Positions 24,429 through 32,720 of a stretch of 64,000 nt of DNA are shown piece after piece (position 1 is the first letter of the stretch; every line of letters starts with the position of its first letter). The notes under the pieces were generated by a model, which saw nothing but the letters and a program-made list of their open reading frames with translations, made no database searches and was not told the origin of the DNA. The position numbers were made by a program, and so were the translations under genes. Source of the stretch: Streptomyces sp. XD-27 (GTDB lineage Bacteria > Actinomycetota > Actinomycetes > Streptomycetales > Streptomycetaceae); the NCBI RefSeq assembly GCF_030553055.1, contig NZ_CP130713.1:3348001-3412000 (forward strand), written 5' to 3'.

Positions 24429-24529
24429 CGTGCACCCCTCTGCCTGCCCCGCCAGCCTTGCCGACCCCACATGCGTTCGAAGCGACACGATAGCCGCCGC
24501 CGCCCCCGGATCGATCTCAGGGAAGGTTC

Positions 24530-24640
24530 GGGGCGGGTCCGGGAGAGGTCCGGGAGAGGTCCAGGGGAGATCCGGGGAAGATCCGGGGCAGGCCCGAGGA
24601 AGGTCCGGGGAACGTCCGGGGTCGGGCCGGATGCGGCCCG
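24530..24640 (+). repeat. Degenerate G-rich tandem repeat
   Basis: About eight imperfect copies of GGTCCGGGGAA / GGTCCGGGAGA lie upstream of the divergent kinase and PspC genes. Spacing is about 12-16 bp. Function unknown. Confidence 0.6.
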
Positions 24641-24666
24641 GCCCAGCCACTTGCCACCATGGGCGG

Positions 24667-26178
24667 ATGACCGATGCACACCGCGTGGCGGACGCGCACG
24701 ACGGCGGCGGTGCCCCGCCCGGGGGCTCGGACGGGAACCCGCCCGGCGGGTCGGACCGGACCCCGCCGGGAGGCTCCGCCGCCCCTCCGCCCGCCGCGCC
24801 CTCCCCTGCACCCGCGCCCGCGTCCGCGCCGCTGCGGCGCAGCCGGGAGCACAAGGTGATCGGCGGGGTGTGCGGCGGGCTCGGCCGGTACTGCGACATG
24901 GACCCCGTGATCTTCCGTGTGGTGCTGTCCGTGCTGGCCGTGGCGGGCGGCGTCGGCCTGATCGTGTACGGGTTCTGCTGGCTGCTGGTCCCCCTGCTCG
25001 GCGAGGACGAGAACGAGGGGCGGCGGCTGCTGTCCGGGCGGGTCGAGGGGACCGCGCTGACCGCCGTGTTGTGCGCGCTGGTCGGCTGCGGGCTGTTCCT
25101 GTCGATGCTCAACAAGGGCGGCGTCATCGCCTTCTCGGTGATGCTGTCGCTGGCCACCGTCGGCGCCGCGTACTGGTCGCTGCACCGGCACGAGCCGGAG
25201 CACGCGGCAGGCGAGGCGGACGCGGCGGCGGCGCAGGCGGCGGCCGGCGGCGGCACCGTCCCCCAGACGGCGACCGCCACCAAGCACGCCGGCAAGCCCG
25301 CCGCCAAGGGCTACGGGGCCGCGCCCCCCGAGACGCAGGCCCCGCCCACGCTGGGCGGCCCCTCGTGGTGGCGCGACCCGATCGTCAAGGACGGGACCAC
25401 CGGGCATGTCGGCACCGGCTACCTGTGGGGGCCCGACGACGGCCCGGACGAGGCGTACGAGACCTCGGGGGCGCCCCCCGCGGGCTGTTTCCGCCCGGTC
25501 GGCGGGTACGGCGGCGGGCAGGTCGGCGAACGGGGCGGTGCGCGCGGCGGCGAGCCCCCGTCGATCAGCGGCTGGACGCTGCTGACCGCCCTGGCCGCGG
25601 CGGCCGTCGGCACCGCCGTGTCCTGGTCCGAGCAGCCGCTCGGCACCAGCCTGGAGATCGGCCTGGCCTGCGCGCTCGCCGTCTTCGCGGCCGGGATCGC
25701 CGTCAGCAGCCGGTACGGGCGGACGGGGGCGGGCATGCTCGTCGCGGCGGTGCTGACCAGCGTGCTGCTGGCGGGCGCGGCGGCGCTGCCGAAGTCGGTG
25801 ACGACGGACTGGCGGCGCGAGACCTGGCGGCCGCCGAACGCGGCGGCGGTGCACGACACCTACGAGTTGGGAACGGGCGTCGGCACGCTGAAGCTCACCG
25901 GTGTGACGCCGGGGAAGGACCGGACGGTGCGGACCCGGGCGGAGGTCGGGGCGGGCCGGCTGGCCGTGACCGTCCCGGACGACGTACGGGTGAGGATGCG
26001 CATCGAGGTGGGCCTCGGCGACGTCCAGTTGCCGGGGGACACGAGCGACGATGTCGACATCGAGCCGGCGGAGGAGCGGACCGTGACGCTGGAGCCCACG
26101 GGCGGCCGCGACCCGCGCGGCACGCTGGAGCTGGAGCTGGAGGTCGGAGTCGGCCAGGTGCAGGTGATCCGCGGATGA
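24667..26178 (+). CDS. PspC domain membrane protein with C-terminal adhesin-like domain
   Basis: A 503-residue protein. After a Gly/Pro-rich head comes a PspC domain (HKVIGGVCGGLGRYCDMDPV with the helix VVLSVLAVAGGVGLIVYGF), then further helices (ALTAVLCALVGCGLFLSML, SVMLSLATVGAAYWSL and a second group at 300-380). The soluble C-terminal part is strand-rich (GVGTLKLTGVTPG then VGLGDVQLPGDTSDD), like the beta-helical domain often fused to PspC. It diverges from the kinase gene and lies beside the PspC sensor system, so a joint envelope-stress role is likely. Start codon lacks a good ribosome binding site. Confidence 0.85.
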   Translation: MTDAHRVADAHDGGGAPPGGSDGNPPGGSDRTPPGGSAAPPPAAPSPAPAPASAPLRRSREHKVIGGVCGGLGRYCDMDPVIFRVVLSVLAVAGGVGLIVYGFCWLLVPLLGEDENEGRRLLSGRVEGTALTAVLCALVGCGLFLSMLNKGGVIAFSVMLSLATVGAAYWSLHRHEPEHAAGEADAAAAQAAAGGGTVPQTATATKHAGKPAAKGYGAAPPETQAPPTLGGPSWWRDPIVKDGTTGHVGTGYLWGPDDGPDEAYETSGAPPAGCFRPVGGYGGGQVGERGGARGGEPPSISGWTLLTALAAAAVGTAVSWSEQPLGTSLEIGLACALAVFAAGIAVSSRYGRTGAGMLVAAVLTSVLLAGAAALPKSVTTDWRRETWRPPNAAAVHDTYELGTGVGTLKLTGVTPGKDRTVRTRAEVGAGRLAVTVPDDVRVRMRIEVGLGDVQLPGDTSDDVDIEPAEERTVTLEPTGGRDPRGTLELELEVGVGQVQVIRG

Positions 26179-26384
26179 GGCGCCACCCGTTCGAACCCGG
26201 CAAGCTCGTCGTCGGCCTGGTGCTCTTGGGCGTCGCCGTCGTGTACGGCGTGGACGCGGCCGGTGAGTGGGACGTCCCGCCGTTCGCCCCGCTGGTCGCG
26301 ATCCCGGCGGGGCTGGCGTTGGCGGCGCTGGTCTCGATACTGGCGTACGCGCTGCGGCGGGCGCGGGCGCGCCGGTCCCGGTAG
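26175..26384 (+). CDS. Small membrane protein coupled to the PspC gene
   Basis: A 69-residue protein with two helices (LVVGLVLLGVAVVYGVDAAG and FAPLVAIPAGLALAALVSIL) and an Arg-rich tail. Its ATG overlaps the PspC stop codon (ATGA), so it is translated from the same message. Unknown function, probably part of the same envelope system. Confidence 0.8.
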   Translation: MRRHPFEPGKLVVGLVLLGVAVVYGVDAAGEWDVPPFAPLVAIPAGLALAALVSILAYALRRARARRSR

Positions 26385-26660
26385 CGCGCTGCGGCGTGGG
26401 ACCGCCGGTCCCGGCAGCGCGTGAGACCGCCGGTGTGGGGAGTGCGCGTGGGACCGCCTGGTCCGGGTGTCGTCTCGCGTCGGCCGTGACGGCGGGCCGC
26501 CGCCGGGGCCACCGGTCCCGTAGCGCGTGGGGCCGCAGGTCCCGTAGCGCGCGTGGGACCGCCGGTGCGGCTGTCACCTCGCGTCGGCCCGTGACGGCGG
26601 CGCGGTGGCGCCGCGGATCCGGGCAGCGCTCGTAAGCGGCACGAGGCCGCCGAGGCAGCC
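26370..26660 (+). repeat. Degenerate repeats echoing the gene 3' end
   Basis: The end of the small membrane gene, CCGGTCCCGGTAGCGCG including its stop, recurs as CCGGTCCCGGCAGCGCG, CCGGTCCCGTAGCGCG and AGGTCCCGTAGCGCG over the next 170 bp. CTCGCGTCGGCC plus GTGACGGCGG also occurs twice. No gene is seen in this stretch. Confidence 0.65.
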
Positions 26661-26665
26661 CCGGG

Positions 26666-27343
26666 TCAGGCCGACGTGCGGTGGCCACCGCGGCGGCCAC
26701 CGCGGCGGCCCGGCAGCCCGCCCCCGTACCGGACGCCGCGTCTGCGCAGCTCCACGTCGACCGAGGCGACCCCCGCCCCCGCCAGGATCAACGGCAGCCA
26801 CGCCATCAGATACGCCAGGTCGTTGCCGTAGTAGTACGGCTCGGTCTGCCAGCTGACCGTCAGCCACAGGCTCAGCGAGATCAGCGCGCCGCCGAGGGCC
26901 GCCACCCGCGCCATGACGCCGAAGAGCGTGCCGAGGCCGACGGCGATCTCACCGCACGCGATCGCGTAGCCGAAGCTCTCCGGGCTCTTCAGCGCCAGGT
27001 CGACCAGCCACGGCACCGCCGAGCCGTCGCGCACCGAGCGCATCAGCTCGCCGATCGACCTCGGGCCGCTGTCGGCCATGAACCCCGAGGTGGTGAGCTT
27101 GTCGAGGCCCGCGTAGACGAAGGTCACCCCGAGGAAGACGCGCAGCGGGACGAGCGCGTACCGGGACGCCGCCGCCCGCAGACCGCCGTCCGCTCCGGAG
27201 CCATCCGGGCCGCCGCCGGGGCCGCCGGTGCCATCCGGGCCGCCACCCGGGCCGCCGGTGCCATCCGGGCCGCCGCCCGAGCCGCCGGTTCCACCCGTCC
27301 CGCCCGTCCCACCCGTCCCATCCCTACGGTTCGCGTGTGCCAT
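26666..27343 (-). CDS. DoxX family membrane protein
   Basis: A 225-residue DoxX protein. A Gly/Pro/Asp repeat head (GGPDGTGGPGGG style) is followed by the DoxX region: VPLRVFLGVTFVYAGLDKL, then FGYAIACGEIAVGLGTLFGV, ALGGALISLSLWLTVSW and DLAYLMAWLPLILAGAG. ATG at 27343 with GGAGGG just upstream. DoxX proteins are membrane proteins tied to redox or thiol stress. Confidence 0.88.
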   Translation of the reverse strand: MAHANRRDGTGGTGGTGGTGGSGGGPDGTGGPGGGPDGTGGPGGGPDGSGADGGLRAAASRYALVPLRVFLGVTFVYAGLDKLTTSGFMADSGPRSIGELMRSVRDGSAVPWLVDLALKSPESFGYAIACGEIAVGLGTLFGVMARVAALGGALISLSLWLTVSWQTEPYYYGNDLAYLMAWLPLILAGAGVASVDVELRRRGVRYGGGLPGRRGGRRGGHRTSA

Positions 27344-27404
27344 CGTGCCCTCCGCCTCTGCGTCGCGCCCCCACTCCTTCATACGGGCGCCCGCCGCGAG
27401 GCGT

Positions 27405-28730
27405 TCAGTCGAGGACGTCGATCGGGTAGCGGTTGGTCTCCGCGCCCGACGCGGTGATGACCTGGACGTCCACCCGGCCCGGCTCCACATCCACCGGGAC
27501 CGGCACGGTCAGCACGGTGTCCGTGGGGTTGGTGAAGCCCCCGGCGACCGGTACGAGCGGCACGTGGACGTGCACCGGGCCGATCCGGACGACCGTGCGG
27601 GCCAGCCGCTCGGCGTCCTGCGCGCCGGCCGGCACGAAGCCGCTGCCGCGGATCTCGATGTCGTCGCCGGTGCGGATCGGCGAGTCGAGGTCGCCCGCCT
27701 CCCGCGCCCGTACGACCGACAGGACCGTGGGTCGGCCGCCGTCGGCGTACTTCCCGCCCAGGTACGTCGCCGCCGACACCGCCACCAGCAGGGCCAGCCC
27801 CCACGGCAGCTCGGGCAGCCGCTGCGGCGCACGGGCCAGGGTGACGCACGCGAAGACGACGGCCGCCCCGTTCAGCAGGACGTACTGCGTGGCGGCGAAA
27901 CCGGCCCGGCCCGCGTCGTCGGTGAGCAGGTCGGCAGGCCGTGGGCGGTCGGCGCGGACCTTCTGGGCGCGCCGGTCGCGGACCCGGTTGGCCACCACCA
28001 CGCGGGCCAGGACGGCGACCGCGCAGCTCAGCGCGAGGACGGTCAGCAGGGCGGCGGAGTCGGCGAGCGCGAGGCCGCCGGGGCTCCGGCCGCCCGCCCG
28101 CTGCAGCGCGAGGAGCAGCACCGCGTACCCGGCGAGCAGCACCCAGCCGGCGGCGACCGCCCGTGAGGTGGACAGCCGGTTGTCCTCCCCGACGAGGACG
28201 GCGAGCAGCCCGCCGCGCGCCCGGTGCAGCCAGGCGGCCAGCGTCAGCGGCACGGCGATGCAGAGCGCGGCGAACAGCCCGGCCGTACGGGCCGCCGACC
28301 AGCCGTCCGCGGCCAGCGCGGTGATCAGCTGGGTCAGCAGCAGCACCCCGGCCGCGCCCCACACCGCGACGACCGCCCGCCGCCACACCTGCCCGAACCA
28401 GGCGTCGCTCGCGGCGCGGCCGCGCTCGGCGACCTCGTGCGCGGCCTGTGTCAGTTCGTCCGAGACCCACTGGCGGGACGCCGAGGCGGAGTGCGCGAGG
28501 GCGGCGGGCAGGCCCCGGCCCGTCGCCAGCCGGTCGCGCAGCGCGTCGAGCGCGGCGACCGCCCTCCGGTGCGCGTCGCGGGCGCTGTGCGGGCAGAGGC
28601 AGTCGGCGCCGTGCGGATCGTTCTTCGGACGGGGGCGTGCGGCGGGGTACGGGGGGCACGCCGGGTCCCCCTCGCGCCCCGGCACGTACGTACCGCCCGT
28701 CGTGGCGTCCTGCGCCTGGTCCACGGCCAC
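27405..28730 (-). CDS. Polytopic membrane protein with a strand-rich C-terminal domain
   Basis: A 441-residue protein. A soluble head with Cys-x-Cys-Pro-His (DCLCPHSARDAH) is followed by about eight hydrophobic segments (for example VWGAAGVLLLTQLITALA and YVLLNGAAVVFACVTLA). The last 110 residues are strand-rich (IEIRGSGFVPAG then VPVDVEPGRVDVQVITASGA), in the manner of an IPT/TIG immunoglobulin-like domain, though this is inference. I chose the GTG at 28730, eight bases after GGGAG; GTG at 28739 and TTG at 28745 are alternatives. No function recognised. Confidence 0.7.
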   Translation of the reverse strand: MAVDQAQDATTGGTYVPGREGDPACPPYPAARPRPKNDPHGADCLCPHSARDAHRRAVAALDALRDRLATGRGLPAALAHSASASRQWVSDELTQAAHEVAERGRAASDAWFGQVWRRAVVAVWGAAGVLLLTQLITALAADGWSAARTAGLFAALCIAVPLTLAAWLHRARGGLLAVLVGEDNRLSTSRAVAAGWVLLAGYAVLLLALQRAGGRSPGGLALADSAALLTVLALSCAVAVLARVVVANRVRDRRAQKVRADRPRPADLLTDDAGRAGFAATQYVLLNGAAVVFACVTLARAPQRLPELPWGLALLVAVSAATYLGGKYADGGRPTVLSVVRAREAGDLDSPIRTGDDIEIRGSGFVPAGAQDAERLARTVVRIGPVHVHVPLVPVAGGFTNPTDTVLTVPVPVDVEPGRVDVQVITASGAETNRYPIDVLD

Positions 28731-28931
28731 GGGGCTCACTCCCAACTGTCAAACATCAAGAGGGAATTGTGCCGTACGAATCGATGGCCCCGGGCCGGTG
28801 ATCCGGGTCCGGTGCGGACGCTGCCTCGTGACCTGCACCGCACCGGGTCACGGCCGCCGCACGTGCGGGTGAATGACGGGACCCGCGCGGTTGACGCGCG
28901 GACGTCCCTCGAACGGCCTGGCCCCTACGCC

Positions 28932-29519
28932 CTACAGGTTGTCGATCTCGGTGAGGTCAATGTCGATGTCGAAGGGGGCAGTCAGCTTGAGGTGGTCGCG
29001 GTAGATGCCGGTGGGGACATAGCTGCGGGTAGCGGTCTCCAGCTCGAATACGTAGACAACCGGGCGTTCGTCCGCGCTGTTCATCTCCACCCTCCAGAAA
29101 TGCGGGATGCCTGCCTCCGCGTACAGCTGCGGCTTGCGCTTGCGGTCCCGCTCCTCCGAGTCGGGAGAGACGACCTCCACCACGAGCACGACGTCCGCCG
29201 CCGGGTAGTGGTTGTCATCCAGGCTGGTCGCCGCATCGGCGCGGATCACGGAGAGGTCCGGTTCGGGCGCCTGACGCGGATCGACGACCACGACCATCTC
29301 CCGCCGTACCCTCAGCTCGTCGGGGAGGCTCCGGCGAAGACCCGCTTCCAGGAGGCAGTTGGCAGTCGTGTGGAAGAGGCTCTGCCGACTGCGGAAGACG
29401 AAGCTGCCATCGATCAGTTGGGTGTGCGGTGGAAGCCCCGCCAGGGTCAACAGATCCGTGGCCGTGAAACCTTCGCACGGAGGCCGCGGCCAGTCGGGGA
29501 ACTTCTCGTGTACGTCCAC
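28932..29519 (-). CDS. Uma2 family (DUF820) PD-(D/E)XK nuclease-fold protein
   Basis: A 195-residue protein of the Uma2 family. The nuclease-fold residues are in place: Glu/Asp in APEPDLSVI, then VVLVVEVVSPDSEERDRKRK, followed by QLYAEAGIPHFWRVE. Members are common in cyanobacteria and actinobacteria, and their true substrates are not known. GTG start; the ribosome binding site is weak. It is separated from guaA by a strong hairpin. Confidence 0.88.
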   Translation of the reverse strand: MDVHEKFPDWPRPPCEGFTATDLLTLAGLPPHTQLIDGSFVFRSRQSLFHTTANCLLEAGLRRSLPDELRVRREMVVVVDPRQAPEPDLSVIRADAATSLDDNHYPAADVVLVVEVVSPDSEERDRKRKPQLYAEAGIPHFWRVEMNSADERPVVYVFELETATRSYVPTGIYRDHLKLTAPFDIDIDLTEIDNL

Positions 29520-29558
29520 AGCGCCATCGTTGCCGCGCCGCAGCCCGCGAGCGGCGAA

Positions 29559-29603
29559 AACCCCGCGCCGCCCCTCCAGCGGGTGAAGGGGCGGCGCGGG
29601 GTT
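29559..29603. terminator. Strong terminator hairpin downstream of guaA
   Basis: CCCCGCGCCGCCCCT (29561-29575) pairs perfectly with AGGGGCGGCGCGGGG (29587-29601). Flanking AA and TT extend the stem to 17 bp. It lies directly after the guaA stop codon and ends guaA transcription. Confidence 0.9.
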
Positions 29604-29627
29604 GACCTCAAGGGAGCCGGAGACGGA

Positions 29628-31240
29628 CTACTCCCACTCGATCGTGCCCGGAGGCTTGCTCGTGATGTCCAGGACCACGCGGTTGACCTCGTCCACCTCG
29701 TTCGTGATGCGGGTCGAGATCCGCGACAGCACGTCGTACGGCAGGCGCGACCAGTCCGCCGTCATCGCGTCCTCGGAGGACACCGGGCGCAGCACGATCG
29801 GGTGGCCGTAGGTACGGCCGTCGCCCTGGACGCCGACGCTGCGGACGTCCGCGAGCAGGACCACCGGGCACTGCCAGATCTCGCGGTCCAGGCCCGCCGC
29901 CGTCAGCTCCTCGCGGGCGATGGCGTCGGCCTCGCGCAGCAGGTCCAGGCGCTCCTTGGTGACCTCGCCGACGATGCGGATGCCCAGGCCGGGGCCGGGG
30001 AAGGGCTGGCGCTGGACGATCTCCTCCGGCAGGCCCAGCTCCTGGCCGACCATCCGGACCTCGTCCTTGAACAGCTTGCGCAGCGGCTCGACCAGCTGGA
30101 ACTCGAGGTCCTCGGGGAGGCCGCCGACGTTGTGGTGGGACTTGATGTTCGCGGTGCCGGTGCCGCCGCCGGACTCGACCACGTCCGGGTAGAGCGTGCC
30201 CTGTACCAGGAACTCCACCGGCTCGCCGTGCGCGCCCGCCTCGGCGACGATCTCCGCCTGGGCCTGCTCGAAGACCCGGATGAACTCCCGGCCGATGATC
30301 TTCCGCTTCTCCTCGGGTCGGAGACCCCCTTGAGCGCGGTGAGGAAGCGCTCCTGCGCGTCGACGACCTTCAGCTGCACGCCGGTGGCGGCGACGAAGTC
30401 CTTCTCGACCTGCTCGGTCTCGTCCTTGCGCATCAGGCCGTGGTCGACGTACACGCAGGTCAGCTGGGAGCCGATGGCCTTCTGGACCAGTGCCGCGGCG
30501 ACCGCGGAGTCCACGCCGCCGGACAGGCCGCAGATGGCGCGCTTGGTGCCGACCTGCTCGCGGATGGCGGCGACCTGCTCCTCGATCACGTTCCCGGTGG
30601 TCCAGGACGGCTCGATCCCAGCGCCTCGGTAAAGGAAGTGCTCCAGGACCTGCTGGCCATAGGTGGAGTGCATCACCTCGGGGTGGTGCTGCACGCCGTA
30701 GAGCTTCTTCTCGTCGTTCTCGAAGGCCGCGACCGGCACCAGGTCGGTGGAGGCGGTCACCGTGAAGCCCTCGGGGGCGGCGGAGCAGGCGTCGCCGTGC
30801 GACATCCACACCGTCTGCTCGGCCGGGGTGCCCTCGAAGAGGGTCGAGCCGGTCTTGGAGACGGCCAGCGGGGTACGGCCGTACTCGCGGGCACCGGTGT
30901 TGTCGACGGTGCCGCCGAGCGTCACCGCCATGAGCTGGAAGCCGTAGCACATGCCGAAGACCGGGACCCCGGCCTCGAACAGGCTGCGGTCGACGCTGGG
31001 CGCGCCGTCCGCGTACACCGACGACGGACCGCCGGAAAGGATGATCGCCGCGGGCTTCTTGGCGAGCATCTCGGCCACCGGCATGGTGGACGGCACGATC
31101 TCGCTGTAGACCCGGGCCTCACGGACGCGGCGGGCGATGAGCTGGGCGTATTGCGCGCCGAAGTCGACAACCAGGACGGTGTCGGGGGCGGCAGCAGGGG
31201 ACGCTGAGGGCACTTCGGCGGCCTTCCGGCGGGGTTGCAT
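29628..31240 (-). pseudogene. guaA: GMP synthase (GuaA), interrupted by an apparent 1-base deletion
   Basis: GMP synthase turns XMP into GMP using glutamine. The glutaminase part has catalytic Cys in GMCYGFQL and His/Glu in HHPEVMH. The ATP-pyrophosphatase loop is SGGVDS, and the C-terminal dimer domain is complete (ending KPPGTIEWE). The frame breaks at about 30316 after [10 protein letters not shown], where GACCCGAGG should be GACCCCGAGG. One added C (G on the plus strand, run at 30315-30317) restores [17 protein letters not shown] and a 537-residue protein. Since guaA is needed for guanine nucleotide synthesis, a sequencing error is far more likely than inactivation. No clear ribosome binding site precedes the chosen ATG. 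Confidence 0.92.
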
Positions 31241-31246
31241 TAAGGG

Positions 31247-31278
31247 TTGGACTTTCCATACTAACGGGCTCATACTGT
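31247..31278 (+). promoter_or_regulatory. Possible promoter of the chorismate mutase leader
   Basis: TACTGT (31273-31278) is a good -10. TTGGAC (31247-31252) lies 20 bases upstream, longer than ideal. Transcription would start at about 31284-31286, at the ATG of the small leader frame. Confidence 0.35.
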
Positions 31279-31283
31279 GCCCC

Positions 31284-31355
31284 ATGTCCAAGCAGCTGAC
31301 CTGCGTCTTTACCTATGGCACCGGCCCGTCCGGCTGCCATGGTCATGCTGCTTGA
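31284..31355 (+). CDS. Putative 23-residue leader peptide upstream of chorismate mutase
   Basis: The frame begins at an ATG just after the probable -10 and reads [20 protein letters not shown] and three more residues. It contains Phe (TTT) and Tyr (TAT) next to each other in CVFTYG, both as codons rare in this genome, and its third positions are T-rich, unlike neighbouring genes. CAAGCAGC (31289-31296) and GCTGCTTG (31347-31354), at the two ends of the frame, are inverse repeats, so the coding RNA can fold. The layout suggests ribosome-controlled attenuation by Phe/Tyr supply. This is inference. Confidence 0.5.
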   Translation: MSKQLTCVFTYGTGPSGCHGHAA

Positions 31356-31381
31356 GCAACTGCGAGCACGCGACTTCCCAG

Positions 31382-31410
31382 GCGCCCCGGGCCACACAGG
31401 CCCGGGGCGC
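31382..31410 (+). terminator. Putative attenuator hairpin before chorismate mutase
   Basis: GCGCCCCGGGCC (31382-31393) pairs perfectly with GGCCCGGGGCGC (31399-31410), loop ACACA. It lies 26 bases after the leader peptide stop and 57 bases before the chorismate mutase ATG, where an attenuator would be placed. Confidence 0.6.
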
Positions 31411-31467
31411 TGGTCGTTCTCCCGGTCTGTGCACCGGCTCCGGGGCCACGACCCAGGAGAGACCGAC

Positions 31468-31779
31468 ATGAGCACCGACACGAGCACCGACGTGAGCACT
31501 GCCACCACTCCCGACACCGGCGCGCGCACCGACGAGGCGGCCGCCGCGATCAACGGCGCGCGCCTGCGGATCGACGACCTGGACGCCCGGATCATCGGGC
31601 TCGTCCAGGAGCGGATCGCCGTCTCGGAGGTGATCCAGCGCGAGCGCATCGCCTCCGGCGGACGCCGGCTCAGCCTCTCCCGCGAGATGGAGGTGCTGGG
31701 CCACTACAGCGACCAGCTGGGCAGGCCCGGCACCGCGCTGGCGATGACGCTGCTGGAGCTGTGCCGCGGCAGGATCTGA
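31468..31779 (+). CDS. Chorismate mutase, AroQ type
   Basis: A 103-residue all-helical AroQ domain: INGARLRIDDLDARIIGLVQ, then ERIAVSEVIQRERIASGG and LGHYSDQLGRPGTALAMTLLE. It converts chorismate to prephenate, the first committed step towards Phe and Tyr. Arg and Glu/Gln residues expected to bind substrate occur in LRIDDLD, VIQRER and the last helix. A Thr/Asp-rich head precedes the domain. ATG with AGGAGAG upstream. It diverges from guaA and is preceded by a leader frame and hairpin. Confidence 0.9.
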   Translation: MSTDTSTDVSTATTPDTGARTDEAAAAINGARLRIDDLDARIIGLVQERIAVSEVIQRERIASGGRRLSLSREMEVLGHYSDQLGRPGTALAMTLLELCRGRI

Positions 31780-32720
31780 CCGCTCCGGGGCCTGACCGAT
31801 CCGAGCGGGGACGGAGGGCCACCCCCGGCCACACCGCAGGGCCCGTCACCCATACGGCGCGTGACCAGGTCGTCAAACGCCTCGTTGGTCCCGGTGTCCG
31901 CGCCAGCCAGGAGCGGACCACCACATCCACGCGTGGCTAGATTCGCCGGAGCGATGAGACGTGGCCCCTGCGGTGATTCAGGCGGTGCGCGTCGTGGGAC
32001 CTCGCTTCGGCGCGGTGACCGGTCAGCAGGGGACAGCAGCCCGGTCATCACCCTAAGGACGGTCGGTCCCGGGGACGCCTGGGACCGACCGACCGTATCC
32101 GGTCGAAACGGTTGCGTCGGATGTGACGTATCCACCACGATGCACAGCAGAACGAGACCCGTTCGGCCCACTGTCGGCAGGTGTCGGCGGGGGCGACTCC
32201 GCACCGTGCCCGCTTCCCGCTTCCCGCTTCCCTCTTTCCGGCAGCACCACCCGGACTCCGCACCCGCTCGTGGCCCGCGTCGATACCCGCGCACTCGAAC
32301 CATCCTGCGGCGCGCTCGAACGAGCCGTACCGCGCACTCGGACCAGCGGCGCAACCCCCCGGCGCCGCCCTCAGCACCGGCGCTGCCCTGACGCTGGTGC
32401 TGACCGCCGAGGGCCCCGTGGACGCCTGCCCCTCGCGGGCGCCCCGGGGCCCTTGTGCCTGCGTGCCGTGGCGCCTGCCGCGGCCGACGCGACGCACCCC
32501 GGCAAAGGGTGCGCTCTCTCGACGGCCCGTTGACCGCCCCGGCAGCCGGCTCCGATGCGTCGGATCACTTCACACTGTGACCTTTCTGTGGGCAACCTAT
32601 GTCCGGGCACGACTGGTCATGTACGTGTAAACGTCGGGTCATCCCGCGCCCACCGCGACGGTCTCCCCCCACGACCGCTGCTGCCCACCAGCAGCGCGTA
32701 CGGACCCAGAAGAGGTCTTC
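31780..32720. other. 940-bp stretch without a convincing gene
   Basis: Open frames exist on both strands but lack normal codon composition and ribosome binding sites, and none resembles a known family. It contains a 10-bp perfect hairpin at 32061-32090, a CCCGCTT repeat near 32217, and probably the promoter of the surface-protein gene at its 3' end. The lower GC around 32560-32640 fits a regulatory region. Confidence 0.6.
32061..32090. terminator. Isolated 10-bp hairpin in the gene-free stretch
   Basis: GGTCGGTCCC (32061-32070) pairs with GGGACCGACC (32081-32090) across a 10-base loop. No gene ends nearby, so it could end a small RNA or be part of one. Confidence 0.45.

Noticed and set aside
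21003..26384. A very long open frame on the plus strand (about 1790 codons)
   Set aside because: It runs antisense to three genes with clear domains (response regulator, PspC kinase, Ser/Thr kinase) and has the Arg/Gly/Ala-rich composition of chance frames in 73% GC DNA. Only its last 69 codons are real, as the small gene at 26175.
31704..32354. A 216-codon minus-strand frame in the gene-free stretch
   Set aside because: No ribosome binding site, no recognisable domain, irregular composition, and it overlaps the end of chorismate mutase.
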